Of a stretch of DNA of 11,846 nucleotides, positions 1-5,542 are shown piece after piece. This DNA comes from Prevotellaceae bacterium UBA5903 (lineage in GTDB: Bacteria; Bacteroidota; Bacteroidia; Bacteroidales; Bacteroidaceae): contig DJEH01000005.1 in the NCBI GenBank assembly GCA_002431845.1, forward strand, positions 1-11,846, read 5' to 3'. A program made the position numbers and the translations under genes. The notes under the pieces are model-generated. The model had not been told where the DNA came from. It did no database searches and saw only the letters and a list, made by a program, of their open reading frames with translations. Each line of letters opens with the position of its first letter. Position 1 is the stretch's first letter.

Positions 1-308
1 TTATATAATCATGTCCTACATTAATTGATATGCCTTAGCACATTGTTTCCGCCATAATCACAGGCTTCATCGGTCATGTAGCCCGCTAATAATTCATACC
101 TTCACAATTACCTTCCATAAGCATTCACCACAAGTTCGCAGATTCTATTCCATTTAAAAAACTTCAACTATCAAAAAAATTTCACAGAAGGATGGCGAAT
201 AAATATCACATTTTTCTATCTCAACTCTTGTTTACATCATATATCTGCCATATATATATATCATTTTACAACATTAAAAATATTTTTTCAAAAAAAAACG
301 CATCAAAC
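1..308. other. AT-rich intergenic region without a supported gene
   Basis: No convincing coding sequence is visible on either strand; stops are frequent. The last part (about 165-300) is strongly AT-rich, with an alternating AT stretch near 248-263 and runs of A and T at about 275-299. These runs sit just upstream of the -33 element of the tRNA promoter and could act as an UP-like activating sequence. The longest plus-strand candidate is a 53-codon frame at 192-353. It runs through the tRNA promoter and has the composition of random AT-rich DNA, so it is not called. Confidence 0.6.
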
Positions 309-326
309 ATTTGGTTGGTACCAAAT
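309..326. promoter_or_regulatory. Nested palindromes in the tRNA promoter spacer
   Basis: ATTTGG (309-314) and CCAAAT (321-326) form a perfect inverted repeat with a 6-nt gap. TTGGTACCAA (315-324) is a perfect 10-bp palindrome overlapping it. Both lie on and just after the -33 box, where a bound dimer would block RNA polymerase. An operator role is inference; no binding protein can be named from the sequence. Confidence 0.4.
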
Positions 327-341
327 AAGTTCCTACCTTTG
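310..341 (+). promoter_or_regulatory. Bacteroidota-type promoter of the tRNA-Thr gene
   Basis: TTTG at 310-313 is followed after 20 nt by TACCTTTG at 334-341. This matches the -33 TTTG / -7 TAnnTTTG consensus of the primary sigma factor in Bacteroidota at both boxes and in spacing. Transcription should begin near 346-350, giving a leader of about 60 nt before the tRNA. A-rich DNA directly upstream fits a strong stable-RNA promoter. Confidence 0.8.
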
Positions 342-350
342 CATCGCTTT

Positions 351-399
351 TAAGGAAAACAAGTTAATCAAAACAAACTATGTTTAACCGATTTCCTTA
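351..399 (+). other. Possible stem-loop in the pre-tRNA leader
   Basis: TAAGGAAA (351-358) pairs perfectly with TTTCCTTA (392-399). Inside it GTTAA (363-367) can pair with TTAAC (384-388). The fold would fill most of the leader between the predicted transcription start and the mature tRNA, ending nine nt before the tRNA 5' end. It could shape RNase P processing or separate the tRNA fold from the leader. The pairing is seen; the role is inferred. Confidence 0.4.
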
Positions 400-408
400 G
401 TAAAGTTT

Positions 409-482
409 GCCTCTTTAGCTCAGTTGGCCAGAGCACGTGATTTGTAATCTCGGGGTCGTTGGTTCGAATCCGACAAGAGGCT
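409..482 (+). tRNA. tRNA-Thr, anticodon UGU
   Basis: The cloverleaf is complete. The acceptor stem is 409-415 with 475-481 (7 pairs). The D stem is 418-421 with 431-434. The anticodon stem is 436-440 with 448-452, the anticodon TGT is at 443-445 (reads ACA, threonine), and the T arm is 458-462 with 470-474 around TTCGAAT. The discriminator base is T482. CCA is not encoded, so it must be added by the CCA-adding enzyme. The anticodon stem has one U-U opposition (438 with 450, tRNA positions 29 and 41). It is the only plus-strand gene, and it converges on the neighbouring TetR gene. Confidence 0.95.
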
Positions 483-483
483 C

Positions 484-520
484 AAAAGAGAGAGATACTT
501 ATTGTATCTCTCTCTTTTTT
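484..520 (+). terminator. Rho-independent terminator after tRNA-Thr
   Basis: A 15-bp stem (484-498 with 504-518) with the 5-nt loop TTATT begins one base after the tRNA. Its 3' arm runs into a T tract ending at 520. The top of the stem is a GAGAGAGATAC repeat pairing with its complement. Read on the minus strand the stem ends in TTTTGAG, so it may also stop transcripts from the converging TetR gene, whose stop codon is 54 nt away. Confidence 0.85.
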
Positions 521-573
521 ATTTGCATTAATTCTTAAAGGATAATGTACTAAAGACGGCAATAGCCTTGGTT

Positions 574-1218
574 TCAATCCTTTGACTTTAGCTTTTCGGT
601 TTGCTTTACAATAAATTTATCTATTGTTTCAATGCCTTTTGACGTAGAGCAACCACGAATATAGGGAATGACTGTGTTGATAAATAACTCCGTCTGTGGA
701 TACTCGTAAATAAGACTATTTTGTATAAAAACATCCATGCCCAATAAGAGCTGACGTACAACAATGTGATAGTTTACATCTTTTCTGAAGAAACCTTCTT
801 CTACTCCTTTATTCAAAAAATCAACAGCAAATTCTTCGGCTTTCTTCTTATTTTGTTCTATATGTTCTGCCACACGAGGGTATTTAATTATGTCTATATA
901 AAACTCTGGATTAATGCTGTCCATACTGCTTAGCTTATGAGCAAAAAGCATCAGCAAGAAGTCGAGAACCGAAGTTGTACGTTGCATAAGCGTTTCTGAG
1001 AACCATTTTTCTTCGTTCTCATACTCTTTTACACAAGCCAACAACAATTCCTCCTTATCAGAAAATATCTGATAGAGAGTACGCTTAGACATTGTCATCT
1101 TATGGGCAATATCGTCCATTGTCACACTTCGTATTCCGTGTTTATGGAATAAGTTTGCAGCAACTTCAATAAGTTGTTTGCGCACATCTTCGCGTTGTTG
1201 TATGGGCTGATTTAACAT
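574..1218 (-). CDS. TetR/AcrR-family transcriptional regulator
   Basis: This is a 214-residue protein of usual TetR length. Residues about 12-60 form the N-terminal DNA-binding domain: a helix with the LIEVAANLF pattern, the TMDDIA turn (33-38) and the recognition helix around SKRTLYQIF (44-52), followed by DKEEL. The remaining 150 residues would form the helical ligand-binding and dimerisation domain, which is too variable for a ligand to be named. The ATG at 1218 fits the family N terminus and a -7 promoter box lies 62 nt upstream. No partner gene is adjacent: it converges with the tRNA on one side and follows dnaA with a 287-nt gap containing hairpins on the other. Its target is therefore unknown; local autoregulation is plausible. 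The family call is secure; the specific function is not. Confidence 0.9.
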   Translation of the reverse strand: MLNQPIQQREDVRKQLIEVAANLFHKHGIRSVTMDDIAHKMTMSKRTLYQIFSDKEELLLACVKEYENEEKWFSETLMQRTTSVLDFLLMLFAHKLSSMDSINPEFYIDIIKYPRVAEHIEQNKKKAEEFAVDFLNKGVEEGFFRKDVNYHIVVRQLLLGMDVFIQNSLIYEYPQTELFINTVIPYIRGCSTSKGIETIDKFIVKQTEKLKSKD

Positions 1219-1279
1219 GAGATAAATTGTTCTAACTTTTAGGTATATAGCTATTGTTTCTTATATATCATCTTATGTG

Positions 1280-1287
1280 CAAAGATA
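1280..1287 (-). promoter_or_regulatory. Candidate -7 box for the left TetR gene
   Basis: Read on the minus strand this is TATCTTTG, a match to TAnnTTTG, placing the transcription start about 50-55 nt before the ATG. No clear TTTG occurs at the expected -33 distance. A short repeat, AGATA (1283-1287) and TATCT (1300-1304), overlaps it and could be part of an operator, but it is weak. The 12-mer TGTGCAAAGATA (plus strand, 1276-1287) recurs exactly upstream of the other TetR gene. Confidence 0.5.
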
Positions 1288-1424
1288 TAAAAACTTTTGT
1301 ATCTCTCTTAGTTTCCAAATAATACTAACATAAGAAAACGCATTATTTGCCACAAAATCAGCGTATTTTCACAAATAAATAAGAATGATTTTATAAATTA
1401 ATTTTTATTACGTACTTAATGATA

Positions 1425-1456
1425 AAAGAGGTGTATGCACACGCTAACACCTCTTT
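1425..1456 (-). terminator. Hairpin downstream of dnaA, probable terminator
   Basis: AAAGAGGTGT (1425-1434) pairs perfectly with ACACCTCTTT (1447-1456) around a 12-nt loop. On the minus strand the stem is followed by a short T-rich stretch ending the stem and running into ATCATT. It lies 50 nt past the dnaA stop, so it probably ends the dnaA transcript before the left TetR gene. The T tract is short, hence moderate confidence. Confidence 0.6.
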
Positions 1457-1462
1457 GCTAAG

Positions 1463-1498
1463 AAGAAAGTATTCAAAATAAGTTTTGAATATTTTCTT
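1463..1498. repeat. 36-nt palindromic repeat, copy A (after dnaA)
   Basis: Positions 1463-1478 pair with 1483-1498 over 16 bp, with one G-T opposition (1469/1492) and a 4-nt loop. The centre is TATTCAAAA facing TTTTGAATA. It begins seven nt after the dnaA stop codon. Aligned without gaps to 4430-4465 it is identical at 28 of 36 positions, which suggests one dispersed repeat family rather than two unrelated hairpins. No proper T tract follows on either strand, so a simple terminator role is not obvious. Confidence 0.6.
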
Positions 1499-1505
1499 AC
1501 TTTAT

Positions 1506-2903
1506 TTACTTTAAAACAGCCTCAAGTTCTTCTATCTCTTTTCTGAAATCCTTATCAACACTTATGCGGCGTGCAACCTGATTACACGAATAGAGCACCG
1601 TGCTATGGTCGCGCTTGCCAAAGTTCTTTCCTATCTGACTATAGGGCGCCTCGGTATATTTATGTACCAAGAACATGGCGGTTTGACGCGCAATAACGAT
1701 AGCTTGCTTACGACTTTTAGACGAAAGGTCTTTACCCTTTACACCAAAGTGTTGGCTTACTGCCGATACTATATCCTCAATAGATATTTCGTGCTTTTCA
1801 AGGTTTACAGCACGAGCCACCACACGATGCGTAAGCTTTAAGTCTATCTCGCAATTATCCACCACCGAATATGCCATAATCGAGTTTATGATACCTTCAA
1901 GTTCACGCACACTGCTCTCTACGTTCTGAGCTATATACTGCACTACATCGGCTGGAATAACATCTTCTAACCCATCACGACGTATCTTGGTGATGAGTAT
2001 ATCGCGACGTAGCTTAGTGTCTGGCTTTTCCATTTCAACCACCATACCCCATTTAAAACGTGTTAGCATGCGCTCCTCTATGCCTTCGAAGAGTACTGGT
2101 GGGCGGTCGCAAGTAATGATTATCTGACGATTATTCTGCTGCAAATGGTTGAATATATGAAAGAATGCCATTTGCGTTTTTGAGGTAGTTATCTCTTGTA
2201 TATCGTCTATTATCAACACCTCTATCGATTGGTAAAAGTTGATAAAGTCGTTCATTGTGTTGTGACGCACAGAGTCGGTAAACTGCGTTTTAAATACGTG
2301 TGCAGACACAAATAACACGCGCTTATTCGGATCCTTTTGCTTTATTTTTACACCAATAGCATTAACTAAATGAGTTTTCCCCACTCCGCTCGGACCATAT
2401 AAAAAAAACGGATTAAACGCACTTCGACCCGGATTTTCAGCAATGCTTAGCCCCACACTACGCGACAACTTATTGCTTCCACCTTCAACAAAATTGTTGA
2501 AAGTATATCGCATATTCAACTGCGAATTAAGCGGTGGCAATGCGTTTCGTTGCGGTTGTTGCGCAAATGAATAACGATTTAATTCCTTTTTACTTTCGTC
2601 ATTTGATGGTGTTACAAGTATAGGGTCAGGCTGCGAATTTTCAACAGGTTGTTGAGCCACAGCATACTGCAACTTTATATTGCTATTGCCAAAACAATGG
2701 TGAACTGCTTGCATAAAGTAACCAACATAATGCTGATCAAAATATTCGGCAAAAAAGCGAGTAGGTACCCCCACCTTAAGCACACCTTCTTGAAAACTCA
2801 CAAACTGCAAAGGTTCAAACCAAGTGACGTAATGTTCACTTGGTATATGCTGCTTTAATAATTGTAGGCAATTTTGCCATTTAATTTGTTCGTTGAGTTC
2901 CAT
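1506..2903 (-). CDS. dnaA: Chromosomal replication initiator protein DnaA
   Basis: DnaA is the AAA+ ATPase that binds DnaA boxes at oriC, opens the duplex and recruits the replicative helicase. The 465-residue product has all four domains. Domain I is about 1-85 (WFEPL near 28-32). A short variable linker runs about 86-130. The AAA+ core has Walker A GPSGVGKT at 170-177, Walker B IIDDIQ at 231-236, CDRPP at 265-269 and the TRFKWG box at 281-286. The C-terminal DNA-binding domain (about 366-465) carries the DnaA signature RDHSTVLYSC at 431-440. Length and start (ATG at 2903) match the family. It lies 122 nt after the MATE gene, and no recN, dnaN or gyrB neighbour is present. No cluster of DnaA boxes is visible here, so oriC is not in this window. 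An 8-T run (minus strand, 2401-2408) encodes the two phenylalanines just before Walker A. Confidence 0.98.
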   Translation of the reverse strand: MELNEQIKWQNCLQLLKQHIPSEHYVTWFEPLQFVSFQEGVLKVGVPTRFFAEYFDQHYVGYFMQAVHHCFGNSNIKLQYAVAQQPVENSQPDPILVTPSNDESKKELNRYSFAQQPQRNALPPLNSQLNMRYTFNNFVEGGSNKLSRSVGLSIAENPGRSAFNPFFLYGPSGVGKTHLVNAIGVKIKQKDPNKRVLFVSAHVFKTQFTDSVRHNTMNDFINFYQSIEVLIIDDIQEITTSKTQMAFFHIFNHLQQNNRQIIITCDRPPVLFEGIEERMLTRFKWGMVVEMEKPDTKLRRDILITKIRRDGLEDVIPADVVQYIAQNVESSVRELEGIINSIMAYSVVDNCEIDLKLTHRVVARAVNLEKHEISIEDIVSAVSQHFGVKGKDLSSKSRKQAIVIARQTAMFLVHKYTEAPYSQIGKNFGKRDHSTVLYSCNQVARRISVDKDFRKEIEELEAVLK

Positions 2904-2963
2904 ATATTGTGATCACCTTATGCGTTTTTCCAAAAGCGAGTGTGCAAATTTCTGAATTTATTT

Positions 2964-2981
2964 TGACATATAGAAATGTCA
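2964..2981. promoter_or_regulatory. Inverted repeat in the dnaA upstream region
   Basis: TGACAT (2964-2969) and ATGTCA (2976-2981) form a perfect inverted repeat with a 6-nt gap, 60 nt upstream of the dnaA ATG. An overlapping outer pair, TTCTGA (2950-2955) and TCAGAA (2979-2984), offers an alternative fold. I found no TAnnTTTG box in this gap, so the dnaA promoter remains unplaced. The repeat could be a regulatory site or a weak end for the MATE transcript. Confidence 0.35.
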
Positions 2982-3025
2982 GAACTTATATTTAAGCGTG
3001 TATTCTAATTTATTTGTTTAAATCT

Positions 3026-4390
3026 TCATTGTTTTTTTGTACTATACGCATTTGCATTTAGAACACGATAAAACTGGAAAGCAAACATAAATGCTGCTAC
3101 AAACAAGCCACCACTAAATGCCAAATATATGCCCATAATGCCCATGTGCAATGCAAATGCCAACAAATATGCCAAGGGTATATTAACCACTACATAGCTA
3201 ATAAAAGCTATCCACATCATCGAAGAGACACGCGATGTTCCACGCAATGCATTAGCATAGCATATTTGCATAGAGTCGCCCAATTGGTATAAAACAAGTG
3301 GCGGAATTAATGTCAATGCCAAGCTAATAACTGCTACATCGTTGGTGAAGCAACGAATAACAAAATCGCCCATAAAGAAGAAGGTGGTAGAAACTATAGC
3401 CGCCATAATGAGCAATATAAACATGCCTGCATAACCCGTTTGCTTTACTCCCCCCCAATCGCTTTGTCCTACAAAATGGGCTACTCTAATTGTTATGCCC
3501 GAACCAAAGCTGTAATAGAGCAAAAAGCCCAAACCGCTTATTGTAATCATCACTTGATAGGTGGCTAAGTCTGTTGCACTTAACCAACCTGCCATTATAC
3601 CACTCATTGTAAAAGCACCGCTCTCCATGCCCATTTGAAGCGATATGGGCAACGATTGCACATTTAGATATTTTAGCTTGGCACGCTGAAGTGTAGCCAA
3701 AACAAAGCCTTCACGATATACCTTATAACGCTTCTGTATAACAAACCAACTCACAATCATCACTGCCATGAGTATGCGCGCTATCATTGTGCTAAGGCCT
3801 GCACCTAACAATCCCAAACGTGGAAATGGACCAACGCCATAGATAAGCAAATAATTGCCTATAATATTCATCAAATTGCCTGTTAATATCACCCACATGC
3901 CTACAGATGTATCTGATATTCCATCCGTGAACTGACGAAAGGTATTAAACATAGCCAAGAAGAAAAGCGATATGAGCAACGTGATATAATAGGGTCTTAC
4001 CAGTGGCATAATCTCGGCTGGCTGCCCCATATAGTCTAAGAAAAAATACAAAATGGTTAGTCCAAGCATGATAAGCATAGCAAAGAGCAAATTACACGCT
4101 AATCCATACTTAAGCGTTGCTCCAGCCTGTTTAGCTTCGCCTTTTCCAACCAGCGAACTAACCAAGGGTGTTAAGCCATAACTATAGCCTAACAACATAT
4201 AAACAACGAAGTTATAAACAGAATTTACAAACGATGCTGCTGCCAACGACTGAGTGTTGAAATGTCCCACCATCATCGTATCTGCAAAACCCATTATAAT
4301 CACTCCAATCTGCCCAATGGCTATGGGTATGCCTAAGCGGAGTATTGGTTGGTAAAAATGTTTGTATTTATCTTTTCTCACATCTTGCAT
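3026..4390 (-). CDS. MATE-family multidrug/metabolite exporter
   Basis: This integral inner-membrane antiporter of 454 residues has the usual length and about 12 hydrophobic segments in two homologous six-helix halves. The N-terminal region shows the MATE pattern: PIAIGQIGVIIMGFADTMMV (residues 16-35) and SLAAASFVNSVYNF, followed by GLTPLVSSLVGKGEA with its small-residue and charged turn. MATE proteins export organic cations or other small molecules in exchange for Na+ or H+; the substrate and coupling ion cannot be read here. The ATG at 4390 gives the standard short cytoplasmic N terminus. Upstream lie a palindrome and a long hairpin, then mlaD; dnaA follows 122 nt downstream. No regulator is adjacent. 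A run of seven G on the coding strand (3450-3456) codes for part of WGGV, a possible slippage site in an otherwise intact frame. The C terminus is short and basic. Confidence 0.93.
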   Translation of the reverse strand: MQDVRKDKYKHFYQPILRLGIPIAIGQIGVIIMGFADTMMVGHFNTQSLAAASFVNSVYNFVVYMLLGYSYGLTPLVSSLVGKGEAKQAGATLKYGLACNLLFAMLIMLGLTILYFFLDYMGQPAEIMPLVRPYYITLLISLFFLAMFNTFRQFTDGISDTSVGMWVILTGNLMNIIGNYLLIYGVGPFPRLGLLGAGLSTMIARILMAVMIVSWFVIQKRYKVYREGFVLATLQRAKLKYLNVQSLPISLQMGMESGAFTMSGIMAGWLSATDLATYQVMITISGLGFLLYYSFGSGITIRVAHFVGQSDWGGVKQTGYAGMFILLIMAAIVSTTFFFMGDFVIRCFTNDVAVISLALTLIPPLVLYQLGDSMQICYANALRGTSRVSSMMWIAFISYVVVNIPLAYLLAFALHMGIMGIYLAFSGGLFVAAFMFAFQFYRVLNANAYSTKKQ

Positions 4391-4428
4391 GATAAAATAA
4401 CTATGCTTTTGTTTGTTACTACTTTTAT

Positions 4429-4466
4429 TAAGTAGGTGTTCAAAATTAATTTTGAATACCTACTTA
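4429..4466. repeat. 38-nt palindromic repeat, copy B (mlaD/MATE gap)
   Basis: Positions 4429-4447 are complementary to 4448-4466 over 19 bp with one G-T opposition (4438/4457) and no spacer, giving a nearly perfect palindrome. The core GTTCAAAATT / AATTTTGAAT matches copy A at 1463-1498. It sits 38 nt upstream of the MATE start codon. No T tract follows on the minus strand, so it does not look like a classic terminator. It may be a REP-like dispersed repeat, a protein-binding site or an RNA structure in the MATE leader. Confidence 0.65.
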
Positions 4467-4493
4467 CAATAACTATGGTTTTATACAACAATA

Positions 4494-4571
4494 AAGAGCA
4501 ATAGCCGTTTTCAAGTTAAGTAAAGTGTTGGTAACACGCAATGCTCAACAATGAAAACGACTATTGCTCTT
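4494..4571 (-). terminator. Long hairpin after mlaD, terminator or small inverted-repeat element
   Basis: Positions 4494-4513 pair with 4552-4571 over 20 bp with a single C-A mismatch (4505/4560). The 38-nt interior holds a second stem, GTGTT (4525-4529) with AACAC (4533-4537). It starts 23 nt past the mlaD stop. On the minus strand the stem ends in CTCTTTATTG, a modest T-rich tail, so termination of the amidase-mlaD transcript is the simplest reading. The arms are unusually long for a terminator, and ATA flanks both ends (4491-4493 and 4572-4574), so a small non-autonomous element is an alternative. Confidence 0.55.
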
Positions 4572-4594
4572 ATATGTTTCTTAAACGTTCTTCT

Positions 4595-5512
4595 TTATTT
4601 ATCTTTTTTTCCGAATACAGAAAAATGTACATATCGTTTAGGATGAGCCTTTAAGTCAATCATCAACGAGTCTGCATTACGAAGCGTTGAATTCAAATTG
4701 TCATACACTCCCCTATCATTAAGGAACAAGCCAAGGGAGTTATCGTTGCTCTTCATCTTTTGGTCAAGTGAACTTGAAATGTTGCCTAAGCTTTCAGACA
4801 TGCGTTGCGCACTTTCAAGCGTAGCATTCACGCTATTAAGTGTAGACTGCACATCCAGAGCAGCCAAGTTGGCTGTTAAACGCTCAGCATTTATACTCGT
4901 TTGCTTAAGGTGTCCCACCATTTGTGGTATATCCTTTTGCATCATTGCATTGAGTTGTACAGAAGTCTGCTTTAGGTTGTCAGTAATGTCCTTAGCATTG
5001 TGCAGGGTGGCAGCCAAAGCCGGATCGCCCGTAAGACGATTAATATTGTCCATTATCGAGTCGAGCTTGGGCAACATCTTTTCAATTTCGGGCACCATAG
5101 CGCCTACTTTTTCCATAGCTCCCTCATGCATACCTCCTTGTATGGTATCGCCTTGACCAATGTTATTAGCGGGATTAGGACCAAGCACTAAAAGCATTTT
5201 CACCCCACCCATAAGTTCTGTTTCAAGTTCTGCACGTGTTTGCTTAGGCACCCTCATCTCGTCGTCAAGTTCAATGCCAACCACAACATATTCACCACGA
5301 TTATAGTCATAATTTATAGTACGAACGATGCCCACCGGATAGCCATTGGCATACACAGGATTTGACACAGCAAGCCCCGCAACATCCTTAAATTTCACAT
5401 AGTATGTGTTAGTAGATTTGAACACATTAATGCCCTTAAGGAAATTGAGTCCTACAAAGAGCAGCACTATAGCCACGATTGCAGTAAGTGCAATTTTTGT
5501 TTCCTTTTTCAT
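4595..5512 (-). CDS. MCE/MlaD-family envelope lipid transport protein
   Basis: This 305-residue protein has a short basic N terminus, one membrane helix at about 8-26 and an MCE domain at about 36-113 (YYVKFKDVAGLAVSNPVYANGYPVGIV). A long helical, Asn/Thr/Leu-rich stretch runs from about 130 to 250. The end is a conserved-looking segment, GLFLNDRGVYDNL to YVHFSVFGKK, often seen at the C terminus of Bacteroidota MCE proteins. In the family, MCE rings bind lipids and, with an MlaE/MlaF-type ABC transporter, move phospholipids between the inner and outer membranes. The topology predicts inner-membrane anchoring with a periplasmic body. No permease or ATPase partner is in this window. It starts 30 nt after the amidase stop, so the two are almost surely cotranscribed. 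A long hairpin follows. The symbol mlaD is withheld because orthology to the proteobacterial gene is not shown. Confidence 0.88.
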   Translation of the reverse strand: MKKETKIALTAIVAIVLLFVGLNFLKGINVFKSTNTYYVKFKDVAGLAVSNPVYANGYPVGIVRTINYDYNRGEYVVVGIELDDEMRVPKQTRAELETELMGGVKMLLVLGPNPANNIGQGDTIQGGMHEGAMEKVGAMVPEIEKMLPKLDSIMDNINRLTGDPALAATLHNAKDITDNLKQTSVQLNAMMQKDIPQMVGHLKQTSINAERLTANLAALDVQSTLNSVNATLESAQRMSESLGNISSSLDQKMKSNDNSLGLFLNDRGVYDNLNSTLRNADSLMIDLKAHPKRYVHFSVFGKKDK

Positions 5513-5542
5513 TTTTATTTTCTTTGTTTGAGAAAAGCATTA

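Noticed and set aside
192..353. 53-codon plus-strand frame starting ATG GCG AAT after GAAGG
   Set aside because: It runs through the tRNA promoter boxes into the start of the leader stem and encodes a composition typical of random AT-rich DNA. No recognisable domain or promoter.
409..520. tRNA 3' end as an integration site for a mobile element
   Set aside because: No repeat of the tRNA 3' end and no integrase or mobile gene is found in the window.
1506..2903. Possible oriC near dnaA
   Set aside because: Only scattered near-matches to the DnaA box occur (for example TTATCAACA at 1551-1559 and TTATCCACC near 1855). There is no cluster, no AT-rich unwinding region beside them, and they are inside coding sequence.
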